Positions 10,536 through 22,200 of a stretch of DNA of 64,000 bases are shown in pieces (position 1 is the stretch's first letter; each line of letters starts with the position of its first letter). Both the position numbers and the translations under genes were made by a program. The stretch spans positions 4,650,001 through 4,714,000 of the forward strand of contig NC_062996.1 in the NCBI RefSeq assembly GCF_023078275.1. The letters are read 5' to 3'. Source of the DNA: Leguminivora glycinivorella. Taxonomy: Eukaryota; Arthropoda; Insecta; Lepidoptera; Tortricidae. The notes below the pieces were generated by a model. The model did not search any database. It was not told the DNA's origin and saw only the letters and a program-made list of their open reading frames with translations.

Positions 10536-11264
10536 GTTCAAAATTGATCGTAAAGCCCACCGTACTTGAATGTATATTGTTTTAATGAATGAAAGTCAAG
10601 CAAAAATGAAAAAAAAAAAATAATTATTTGGACTGGAATCAAACCTGCGGCCTTCTCGAACACAGGTCCAGCCGCTCTGATCAACTGAACCATTAAAATC
10701 TTATCTATATACACCATTTTTTTTGTTTTCCGATAAATTCGACAATTCGTTAGGTTCATTATCAGGAACTACATTGTATAACACTTTTAGTTAAATTCGC
10801 AAAAAAAAAACATCATTTTCATACATAACAAATGAATTAATTAGTGTGAGAGACCCTTAAGAATAACATTCAAGTTAGTGTCAAGTGATTGACGGCACAT
10901 GTCAAAACAAATAACATTAGGAATTGGTAAAGGCTGTGACACGGGATACCCCCATTTGCCAGAATTTCATTTGCCATAATTTTATTTGCCATCCTATTCA
11001 ACAATCATAATATTGTTTCTCATAACATCTTATGCCATAATCATTGTTTACTATATTAATCTAGTGCCAGAAACTTTGTTTCACATAAAGTCAGTTTCCA
11101 TAATGTCATTTGTCAGAATCATCGAAATCCGTAATTACCACATTCCATACCATCATTTGTCATACAAATTAGCGTCCAGAAAAGTCAATTTCCATAATGT
11201 GCTTTGGCAGAATCGAAAACTACTATAATAGGTACTAGAAGGACTAGAGAATGAAACTGCTATC

Positions 11265-11770
11265 AGAAAGTAGGTTAGGTTAGGTTAGAACTGTGACCCC
11301 CTGGAAAATGAAACTGCTATCAGAAAGTAGGTTAGGTTGGGCGTCATCCATATATTACGTCACAGTGTAAGGGGGGGGGGTCATACTAAATGTGACAATC
11401 CCTGTTAAAGGGATACAAAAAAGCGTGACATAGGGGGGGGGGGGGGAGGGGTCCAAAAACCTAAAATTTGGTGTGACGTAATATGTGGATGATCCCAGGT
11501 TAGAACTGTGAACCTCTGGAAAAGGAAACTGCTTGAAAAGTAGGTTAGGTTAGGTTAGAACTGTGACCCCCCGGAAAATGAAAATACTATCAGACAGTAG
11601 GTTAGGTTAGGTTAGAACTGCGACCCCCTGGAAAATGAAACTGCTATCAGAAAGTAGGTTATGTTAGGTTAGAACCCCCTGGAGAATGAAACTGCTGGAA
11701 AAGTAGGTTAGGTTAGAACTGTGACCCCTGGAAAATGAAACTGCTATCAGAAAGTAGGTTAGGTTAGGTA
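11265..11770 (+). repeat. ~57-bp minisatellite with TTAGGTTAGGTTAG blocks
   Basis: Six or so diverged units, each AGTAGGTTAGGTTAGG.., then GAACTGTGACCCCCTGG, then AAACTGCTATCAG. It is interrupted once by a MITE at 11338-11500. Confidence 0.85.
11338..11500. mobile_element. GGGCGTCATCCATATATTACG-type MITE
   Basis: About 160 bp with imperfect inverted ends (CATCCATATATTACGTCA and TGACGTAATATGTGGATG) and two G-rich runs inside. It sits within one minisatellite unit. Confidence 0.75.
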
Positions 11771-12359
11771 ATAATATGGGCAACAATTAATATGGCAATA
11801 ATTGCTTATGGCGTTTGAATATTCTATGAAACCATATTATTGCACTTAATAATATGGCTAACAAATAGTATGGCATTGTATGATTATGGAAGGTAATATT
11901 CGGATAAACAACGAGTATGTCATATGATTTTTATGGTAAACAAATCATTCGGGCAAATGAAATTCAGGCAAGTTAGATTCGTGCAAATGAATATTATGTT
12001 AAATGACTGTCGGGCAAACAATAGACAACCGCTGTGACACACGTGTTCAGGAATTATATTTTCTTAATAACTCGATAACTGCAAGAGTTAAGGCTCTAGT
12101 TTCTTAGAGAAATTAATTGTATTTGATGTAATGAATCTTCCATTATCGGAATTCAATAAAAACAGGGTGTATATTACATTCTTCCTTTTTTTCTTATTTG
12201 TAAATGAAGGGTTTTTTATATCCCGTTTTGGTAGTTGTAGCAATAAAAAAATATTTATTAAACCTTAAAGTATAGTGGGCGTTACGAGGTACTCAAGATA
12301 CTTGAGATCACATACATATACACCGTGTTTTTATCGAATTCCGTTAACTTAAAGGGAAG

Positions 12360-12530
12360 GTAATATTGTCTTCGGTTACCGCGATAGTTACTCATGAAAT
12401 AAAACTATGGAAACGGATTAAATCGCGTATAATGAATTTAAAATACATCCCGACGTTTCGAACTCTTTACAGCGTTCGTGGTCAACGGGTGACTGAGGAA
12501 AAATTAAAATGTGCAAAAGCTACCCACTTA
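12360..12530 (+). mobile_element. Penelope-like element end fragment
   Basis: Contains CCCGACGTTTCGAACTCTTT followed by ACAGCGTTCGTGGTCA, a block I recognise as typical of insect Penelope-like 3' or pseudo-LTR sequence. A 65-codon frame here is incidental. Confidence 0.5.
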
Positions 12531-13125
12531 CAAGAAATATTAACGAACCATGACCACAAATAATCTAGATTTCTAAGGCAGGTTAACACACTATTAATAA
12601 AGCTAGTTATACAATATTCAAAAAAATTTTACCAATTTTTTTTTTTTTTTAAGGGAAGGTTCTTTAGGTCAAATACAATTAATTTCTAGAAACTAGCATC
12701 TGAATTCTTACGGTTGTTTATCAAGTGATTAAGAAAATAAATTTAACTACTAAACACGTATGTGGCATTCCTTATCACTTCCTAATATTAGATTCCTTAT
12801 GTTATTTGTTTTGACACATGCCATTAGACACTTGATACTGACTTTAATGTTATGATTATGATGTTGTACGGAAACCAAAATATTTTTTTTCGAGTTTAAC
12901 AAAAAGCGGTATAATATAGTGGTTCCTGAGGACCTAACTGCGTACTTTTTTTATTCACATGATAAATTTCCATATTGTGACTAAGAAAACATAATTAAGT
13001 AAAATTATTCTGATTCGAAAGCCTTTCTAGCTCAATGATAAGGTTCAATTCAGTCCTATCAAATTTAACGGAAAACAAAAAACACAGTGTATAAAAGTTT
13101 AAGAATTCCAAAATGGAAATTTAAT

Positions 13126-13131
13126 TTTATT
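13126..13131 (-). terminator. BRWD3: Candidate poly(A) signal of BRWD3
   Basis: AATAAA on the minus strand, 71 bases after the BRWD3 stop codon, in an AT-rich context. It gives a very short 3' UTR if used; other signals may lie further down. Confidence 0.5.
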
Positions 13132-13201
13132 TTTCTGACACTACCTTACACATCTATTTCTGTATCTTCAAAATGTTCTTACATACTGTGGCGTGTGATG
13201 T

Positions 13202-13299
13202 CTATTCCCTTAACAGGCCTCGAGCCTTGGCAGTGAGCTTTCGAACGCGGCCTCGCGACGATATGGACACCGCGGGAGCCTCCGATCGAGAGCTCGATG
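13202..13299 (-). CDS. BRWD3: BRWD3 exon w19 (terminal coding exon)
   Basis: 98 nt of coding sequence after acceptor CTTGCAG. SSSRSEAPAVSISSRGRVRK then LTAKARGLLRE and TAG. The RGRVRKLT..A motif is the conserved C-terminus of vertebrate PHIP/BRWD proteins, which fixes the gene end. Confidence 0.95.
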
Positions 13300-16200
13300 C
13301 TGCAAGAAAGTAATCACATAAATAAACCAAATACCATTATTACACTATGATGTTGAGTTCTACATGTGAGCAGTTCCCGAAAACTTTGTACATAGCCACG
13401 TCGGCAAAATTTTTATTGATCGTCCTATTTTGTTACCAAGTCGACTTTCGTAAGATATATACAGGATAATTAATAAATAAATAAATAAATATTATAGGAC
13501 ATTCTTACACAGATTGACTGAGGCCCACGGTAAGCTCAAGAAGGCGTGTGTGTGTGGATTAAGTGAGCACCTTCCGAAAATAAAAAAAAATATGCTGATC
13601 ATTTAGTAAAAGTTCTAAAACAATTGTAAAACGAATCTCTGAATTTGTAAAAAGATAAATCAAAAGATACAGCCATTAACATGTGCTCACTCAGTTCTCA
13701 CAAACTACCAACGAAAACAGTGAATGTATTCATTTAACATATAATATTTATATACTAACATTTAGTAAAAAATAGGCCGACCTACCTCTATAAATATTAG
13801 ATCACCTAGTGACGTATTAAATTTTTTACAAATAGTTTCTTATGCTCACTCAATCCACACACTTTTGAAAAGCCGAATTTTGATGAAAAACATAAGATTT
13901 AGACCGCTATTATATGTGTATACCTAGTTTAGTAAAAGTGAAATGGGAATTTGTAAAATACAAAACGAACCACTAAAGTGTCAGGTTTTTTTATAATAAA
14001 TTTTTGTAAGTGCTCACTCAGTCCACACGTTTTGAGAAAGTTAAAAATGTAAATATCTTACGATTTGTAGCACCTAAGACACTCGAAAGTACTTCAACAT
14101 TTAGTAAAAATTTTTACTAAATATCCACCATCTAATATTTTATATTCGTTGTCTGGTTTTAAAGATATTCAGACATAACTTTTCTCATACAAATGTATCA
14201 AGTAGGGTGACCACACTATGTCGGCTCCTGATTTTCCCCACCTTCCCATTGTCATATTGAGATTGGGGAGTTTCGTTCAATTTTGATAATAGTTTACCGG
14301 ATTTGTAAGTGGGAGCGAGAAAAGAATAACTATTTCTCGCTCCCACTTACAAATCCGGTACGCTCATCTGTTAGCGCGATTAGATTACCAGGTTCTGGTT
14401 TCTTACTAGTGAAGTATTATATTAATTGCCAGGTTCTGGCATTCGCCCGGTAAGCGAAGTACGCTGGTTCGATTCCAGCTCGGAGCACTGGAGGCTTTGG
14501 TCACTTTTTCTTTGTATATGACATTTATTTAATGTTTAGAACATAATAGTAGTGTTACTACTTAAAATAACAAGTTAAAATATTTTCTATGAAAGTAATT
14601 TAATTTGTTCTTAGAGGGAAGTATTATATTCTTTGTTTCTTACCAATTATTATTCATGTCCTTTTTAATGCATGCATGTCGATATGGTTATTATCCTGAC
14701 GTCGATAAAAATTACACAATACACATCATCACTAGGCCAAGAACATAACCTAAAAACAGTTTGCAGATGGAGAATTAATATGGTATTAGTTTAATATTAT
14801 CAAAATTGAACGAACGAAACTCCCCAATCTCAATATGACAATGGGAAGGTGGGGCAAATCAGGAGCCGACATAGTGTGGTCACCCTACTTGATACATTTG
14901 TATGAGAAAAGTTATGTCTGAATATCTTTAAAACCAGACAACGAATATAAAATATTAGATGGTGGATATTTAGTAAAAATTTTTACTAAATGTTGAAGTA
15001 CTTTCGAGTGTCTTAGGTGCTACAAATCGTAAGATATTTACATTTTTAACTTTCTCAAAACGTGTGGACTGAGTGAGCACTTACAAAAATTTATTATAAA
15101 AAAACCTGACACGTTAGTGGTTCGTTTTGTATTTTACAAATTCCCATTTCACTTTTACTAAACTATACACATATAATAGCGGTCTAAATCTTATGTTTTT
15201 CATCAAAATTCGGCTTTTCAAAAGTGTGTGGATTGAGTGAGCATAAGAAACTATTTGTAAAAAAATTAATACGTCACTAGGTGATCTAATATTTATAGAG
15301 GTAGGTTGGCCTATTTTTTACTAAATGTTAGTATATAAATATTATATGTTAAATGAATATATTCACTGTTTTCGTTGGTAGTTTGTGAGAACTGAGTGAG
15401 CACATGTTAATGGCTGTATCTTTTGATTTATCTTTTTACAAATTCAGAGATTCGTTTTACAATTGTTTTAGAACTTTTACTAAATGATCAGCATATTTTT
15501 TTTTATTTTCGGAAGGTGCTCACTCAATCCACACACACACCAAGAAGGCTTGTGTTGTGGGTACTCAGACAACGATATATTTAATATATAAATACTTATA
15601 TACATAGAAAACATCCATGACTCAGGAACAAATATCTGTGCTCATCACACAAATAAATGCCCTTACCGGGATTCGAACCCGGGACCGCGGCGCAGCAGGC
15701 AGGGTCACTACCGACTGCGCCAGACCGGTCGTCATAATGGTGGTGTGGTGTTATAATTAAGAAAATATAGATACTAGAGAACCTTAATGATGAAATAAAA
15801 CTTACTAAAATCTCAATTCGTCAAAAAAATCTCGGTAACAAAATAGGAATAATAAAAACAAATTTAACTGTTTCCTTAATAATGTACAAACTTTTCAACA
15901 AGTGCTGATGTATCCACTGAACACGGTGGACACTATTTAATGATGCAAACATGGAAAAAATGGACCAGTAACATTAGCCCCCAGTTTAGATTTGCCCCGT
16001 TGTACCTTATACTCGTTTCCTTTTTGCTGCTACCAAATACATATGTAGGTAACTCCGTATAGACAGATAGTCTAAGAAAAAAACGTACCTCAAAACCATA
16101 CAGAAAAAGGTACGGTGGCCTAGATGGTTTTATACCTTTGGGGTATGCTCAGCTAGATGGCGCTAATATTAATATTTGACATTTTAACACATATCAAGCT

Positions 16201-19200
16201 AAGAATATGGACCAAATTGTCAAAACAAAGGTTCAAAAGTTTTAAGCCTGTGTCGAGAGATGCACTGTGATTACAAATTACTAAAATTTTTACTGTGACA
16301 GTAACTCTCTATTATCACAGTATAAATAAAGAGTACTATCGTACAGTATGGTCACTCCCGCTCCCCGCTGAAAGTGCCGCCCACCCCCTCTCGGTTACCC
16401 CACAGTTACCTCCTGTCAAAAACGCGAACAGTCGACCTGTCATATGTCACTCATACAAGCATAGTACGCGTTCACCTACACGAGCTTAGAATGTGTGCTA
16501 GGAACACGCCTCTTTCATATAAGTATTTGATCGCCAGTGTCCGAGGTGTGCTATAAGAGCATTTCTTTTTTTTTGCCACTTTAATGAAATCTGATATTTT
16601 TGAAAAAAAATATGCTATTTCTACTCAGAATCACTACCTTTTTCAATCCTAGTGGTTAAAAAAATTGTCCCATACGAGTGTTGTATGGGGTAACAAAAGA
16701 GGAAAGTATCAAAAATGTATGGAAATTCTGGGACACTTTTTGTCTCCCAGCATAAATTAAATATAACAAGATCATACCATCCCATACATTAAAATGCGAC
16801 CGCCTAAGACCGCGCTTACACTCCACCACACATAGATGGCGCCACAAAAAAAATGTCTTGTAGCTTTCGATTATACTTGTAGATGGCGTTAAGTGTCACT
16901 TTTGACATAGATTTACTGCTCGGAATTGACACTTAATGCCAATCTACAAATAATCGGTGGCAACAAGGCATTTTTTTGTGGCGCCATCTATGTGTGGTAG
17001 AGTGTAAGCGCGTTCGAAGGCGGTCGCATTTTAATGTATGGGATGGTATGATCTTGTTATATTTAATTTATGCTCCCAGTGAGATTGAAAGTACTCGTGA
17101 TTCTGAGTAAAATTGACCTAAAATTCATTTCATTCAATTCACATTAAAATTCAATTCACACCTTCAAAAAAATCGAAATAAAAAATGGGGGAAAAAAAAG
17201 AAATGCTCATATAATACTTGATCCTCTTTGCTGCTAATAATAATCATCATTTATTCAAAAAACGAGGTGAAGTAATGAACAGACAGACTAGACCAAATAT
17301 TATGAACCTACTGTATAAACCACGTGCTTATAAAATGATTTATAATAAAAATGTATTTAACATGTGTATAGTGATATATAATGGATTACCTAATGACATG
17401 AAATTACTACAAGGGAATAGCTTTAAGAAAAAATTGACTGACTGGCTTCTAGAAAACTGTTTCTATAGCCTAAAAAAATATTTGAATCTCGACTGTTAGA
17501 TTTTGTTTTCTTTATATTTTAATTATTTTATAAATTGTTAAATTGGAAATTTTATCTTATACACACATGAAATTGTTTAATGTATTTTTAGTTTAGGTTT
17601 AAGTCTACAAGTACTGACTCTCGATTTTTTAATTATTAGTTTGACATGTGTTAACGCCTCGTCTTTGTTCGGGCATCTTCGGGAGCCGTCGCCGGCGCAA
17701 CGCATGGTGCGGGGCGCGGTGAAGTGGGGGCGGTACTTCAATTCGCTCAGCAATCTTGCGACGGACGGCCGCGCCCGTCCGCTTAAAATCAGTGATATTC
17801 AACACCTATGTATCACACTTAATCATCATTATACGTGCATGTACTGGACTACGAGTGTCATTTAACTCACCTCATCCACGACCCCAAGATATTCTGTCCA
17901 CCCCTACATGCGTGGACAACATGATTTTGTAAATATTTTGCCTGTTTTTAAATATTTGCACGCCTGCATGCAGACTGAATGCACGGATTTATTTATTTTG
18001 TAACACCTTATAACTGTGTTCTATGCAAATAAATTCTTTGAATCTTTGAATGCTACGTACCGTGTCCGTTGTGCTCGTGTGTGGAGTACAGGTAGTCGTG
18101 GTCAGCGATGGCGGGCGCGCTGCTCCCGGCCGAGTGGCGCAGGAGCATGGCGCCTGCTTCCATAGCGGCCTCTGTCGCTGCGCTCTGGAATTATTGTTCT
18201 TGACCACAGACTAGCCAAAGGCAAAGACGTGGCCTACGATGGAGTGAGCTCGCCCAGAAGATGCCCGTTAACTCTTGATTTGAATTTGTGTGTTAGAAAA
18301 CTTTATATTCTTAGAACAAATTAATTTACACATACAATCACGCCTGTATCCCATAAAGGGGTAGGCAGAGCACATGAACTACTCAAGTTTCAGTGCCACT
18401 CTTGGCAAAAAGAGGTTGAACATACATACATACATACAATTACGCCTGTATCCCATAAAGGGGTAGGCAGAGCACATGAACTACTCAAGTTTCAGTGCCA
18501 CTCTTGGCAAAAAGAGGTTTTAAGATAAAAGATAAGATAAAATTTATTTCATAGAAAAATATCTAAAATTAAAACAATCACAATTCTCTTAAATAATGCT
18601 TAAAAACTATAAATATAGGTACAAACATGGTTTAGAAAGACATAAATAACAAAAAAGTCTTATATGCAAAAATTTTAAGCAGGTCAACATAATATTATTT
18701 TACGCCAATACCTAAACTAAGTAACTTAATACTTGTATCTTAGGCATTTCGTGTTAGTAGGTCAGTATAATGTAGTTAGGTGCTTATTGAGCAAAACAAT
18801 AAAGGTTATAAATTGAAAGTTAGTAGGTTTACATTAAACTGTTGAAATAGAACTAAAACTGTGACATTGCAGTGACAGATTGCCAGCCTCTCGCCTACGC
18901 CACAATTTAACCCATATCCCACAGTCGCCTTCTACGACACACACGGGAAGAAAGGGGGTGGTGAAATTCTAAACCCGGCACCACACGGGCAAATTAATTT
19001 ATTCTCATAGAAAATAATTTAATTTGTATTTTTTAGTACACACACTACTATTTTATCCATACTAATATTATAAATGGGAAAGTGTGTGTGTCTGTTTGTT
19101 TGTCCGTGTTTCACGGCAAAACGGAGCGGCGAATTGACGTGATCTTTTAAGTGGAGATAGTTGAAGGGATGGAGAGTGACAGGAGGCTACTTTTGTCTCT

Positions 19201-22200
19201 TTCTAACGCGAGCGAAGCCGCGGGCAAAAGCTAGTCTATAAACTGAAATAAATGTCATGTACAAAGAAAAAGTGACCAAGGCCTCCAAGTGTTCAAAGCT
19301 GGATTCGAACCAGCGTCCTCGCGAATTAAAAGCTATAATCGCTCTTTAAAAGCGATAACGAAGTAAGCTGGTTCGAATCAGTCACTTTTCCTTTGTATAT
19401 GACATTTATTTCAGTTAACTTTATATTTACAGTCAATTTCGAGGGTTTACTGGTGAAACCCGATAAATCGAGATAATTTGTCATTGAAATAACAACATTG
19501 TGGAAATTTCACATAGTTCGAATTTCAAAAACCAGCTTGCTCAACTTATCGGGTTGAAATGAAATGAAATATTTATTTCGCTTCTTCTTTAGTCGTTCCC
19601 TCAATGCTGAGGATCGTGACATCATGTCATTCTGTTGAAGACTAGGTCTCTCCATAGGCGTCTGTTCCTCGCCAAGCGCATGGCCTCGTGCAGTTTTAAT
19701 CGCGTGGGTGCAGTAATTTGAGCACACCATCTAGTAGGGGGAGGTGCCTGAGGTCTCCAGGCTATCTGGCGGGCGACGTGAAATGTGACCGAAATAACTA
19801 AGAGTATGGTCCTGGCATATTGTTGACAGCCGGCGCTTTATGCGTAGCTCCTCAAGAATGGACTGGTTAGTACGCATTGCCGTCCATGGAATCCGTAAAA
19901 GCCGGCGCCAGCACCACATCTCAAACGCATCGATACGTTTATTCATATTTGCTCGGATGGTCCATGTTTCCGAACCATGCATAAAGACCGGGAACACCAG
20001 GGAACGCACCAGTCTAACCTTGGTCTGTTGCAGTATAGCACGGTCCTTCCAGATCTTATCAAGCCGAGCCATGGCACCCTTTGCTATCTGGATCCTCCGA
20101 ATAACATCCGCGTCACAGCTACCATTGCTAGATATTAGCGAGCCGAGGTAGATAAAGGTGCTGACACAATCGAGATCTTTTAGCTCAAGGCTTCGCGGAG
20201 GTGGGTCTTTCCTGTATACAAACATCAGCTTGGTTTTAGCATGGTTGACGTGAAGTCCTAATTTGATGCTTTCAGCTTCTATTCGCCTAAATAGACGACT
20301 CATCTCCTCCTCATCGGAAGCCAAGAGCGTTGTGTCATCAGCATAGCGCAGGTTGCATATTGTCTTTCCGCCGATCGATATGCCACCATCCCAGTTCTCG
20401 GTGGACTTGCGTACAATATATTCGCCGTAGATATTGAAGAGCTTGGGAGACAATATACAGCCTTGTCTCACTCCTCTTTCCGGCTTGAATTGGTCTGACA
20501 ACGTATTCTCAATGCGGACTCTGGCAGTACTTTCGGCATATAGGTTTTCTATGAGATGCGCTAAATGGGCAGGAACACCCATCTCAGACATCACTTTGAG
20601 CATATTTTTCCATCTAACGCAGTCAAATGCCTTTGCATAGTCAATAAAGCACAGAACCAACGGCTTGTTCCATTCGCGGCATCTCTCTATGATTCGCTAG
20701 AGACATGGTTTCACGAGTAAACCCTCGATTTATTGAATAGCGACATTAGGTGCAACTGCTCGATTTTTTCCATATTTTACAATGTTTACATTATTAATCT
20801 GAGTGTTCACTGGTTATATGGCACGCGTGATAACATTGCAAGTATCAGAGAACTTCTGAGGCCAAAAGAAGTAGTATATTTTGAGTAAGAGAACCAGTCT
20901 TAGTCATTACCAGGGTTCGAGGATATATATCAAGATATATATCCGATATATATCCAGCGGGGTTCGATGATATATATCAATGGATATAAATATCCGAAAT
21001 TTATCAAATATTGCAATACAAAACGGTTTAAAAAAATGTAACATTGTTAAAAATAAGAGTTTTTTGTGTTTGTTACTGTTTTTCTACTAAATGTTATGTT
21101 TTTCAGTAGAATTTTCCTTATCTGAAATTGTATTCATAAATAATGCAACAAAATAATACTATGCCTTCCATACAAAATGGATATATATCCGATATATATC
21201 ATAAATTACCGATATTTTGATGATATTTACTATAAACATAGGATATTTTTGAACCCTGGTCATTACTCATTAGTGACAATCTATAGGGAAATAAATTTAC
21301 AAACTACAAGCCGTGCCAAAAAAAAAAGGTGAAACTAAAGCACAGTCATAGACTCTGTTAGTAAGGTCACCTTGGAAAGGATAGATAGATCGGGCAGTCA
21401 AAAGGGCCCACTTGGAGAGATAGAATGGACGCCGTCCTGCTGGACACCCAAAATACTCCGGTTGGTTCACGACCGGTCTGGCTCGGTAGTGACCCTGCCT
21501 GTTAAGCCGCGGTCCTGGGTTCGAATCCCGGTAAGGGCATTTATTTGTGTGATGAGCACAGATATTTGTTCCTGAGTCATGGATGTTTTCTATGTATATA
21601 AGTATGTATTTATTTGTTTAAGTATGTATATCGTCTCTTAGCGCTCATAGTAAAAGCTTTGCTTAGTTTGGGGCTAAGTTGATTTGTGTAAGGTGTCCCC
21701 AATATTTTATTTATTTATTTAAATATCGTTGGGATAGAGTGGAGGTTGACCTTCGTGAGCTCGGCGTCGGCGAAAGCTGGCGCGATACCGCTCAAGACCG
21801 TGCAAGGTGGCGTGCTCTTGTGTTGGAGGCCAAGTAAATAAGTTTCCAGGTTCGAGTCCCGGTGAGTACACTACCTGAGCGGCGTGCTGGCTGCGACGGT
21901 GGTGGTGAGTGGCGCGCGCGTGGTGCGGCGCGCGCTTGCTGATGGCGGCCGCTGTCTTCCTCACTGTCCTCGTTATATCGAGCGGGTCTACGGACTCGGA
22001 GCTTCACGCCGCCTCTCTGAAAATGTTATAAATGATTCTATAATCTTATGTCACATCTTCCTTGGCGAAGCATCAAGATCTGGCCTAGTCGGTGTCCCTG
22101 CCTGCTAAGCCGCGGTCCTGGTTTCGAATCGCGGTAAGGGCATTTATTTACGTAATGAGAACAGCTATTTGTACCTGAGTCATGGATGTTGTCTCAATGG

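Larger units (their letters stand above)
10936..12028. repeat. ATTTGCC-iteron flanks around a TTAGG-rich minisatellite
   Basis: 10950-11180 carries repeated ATTTGCCA/TAAT-like words on the plus strand and 11770-12010 carries them inverted (GGGCAAATGAAATTC and similar). The unit is bracketed by a direct GCTGTGACAC (about 10932-10941 and 12032-12041), which could be a 10-bp target duplication. Non-coding. Confidence 0.55.
10545..13110. mobile_element. Old nested inverted-repeat element just downstream of BRWD3
   Basis: Imperfect inverted arms at about 10560-10930 and 12740-13110 (for example AACATTAGGAATTGG.. against ..CCTAATATTAGATTCC, and the GACATGTGCC and TTTTGACACATGCC blocks). A second inner pair lies at 12060-12180 and 12650-12730 (TACAATTAATTTCTAGAAAC and its complement). 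The centre holds the iterated ATTTGCC region, the TTAGG-rich minisatellite and a Penelope-like scrap. A tRNA-like stretch is at 10625-10695. It looks like several elements stacked in one another. Confidence 0.6.

Noticed and set aside
11265..11770. Telomeric sequence (TTAGG repeats)
   Set aside because: Only short blocks inside a 57-bp unit, 1.5 kb from a host gene. An interstitial minisatellite, not a chromosome end.
12366..12563. 65-residue gene
   Set aside because: It overlaps a Penelope-like end block and has no homologue I recognise; the frame is incidental.
17989..18207. Alternative frame of exon w18 (QRQRPLWKQAPCSCATRP)
   Set aside because: It does not run into the conserved C-terminus in w19 and has unlikely composition; the other frame does.
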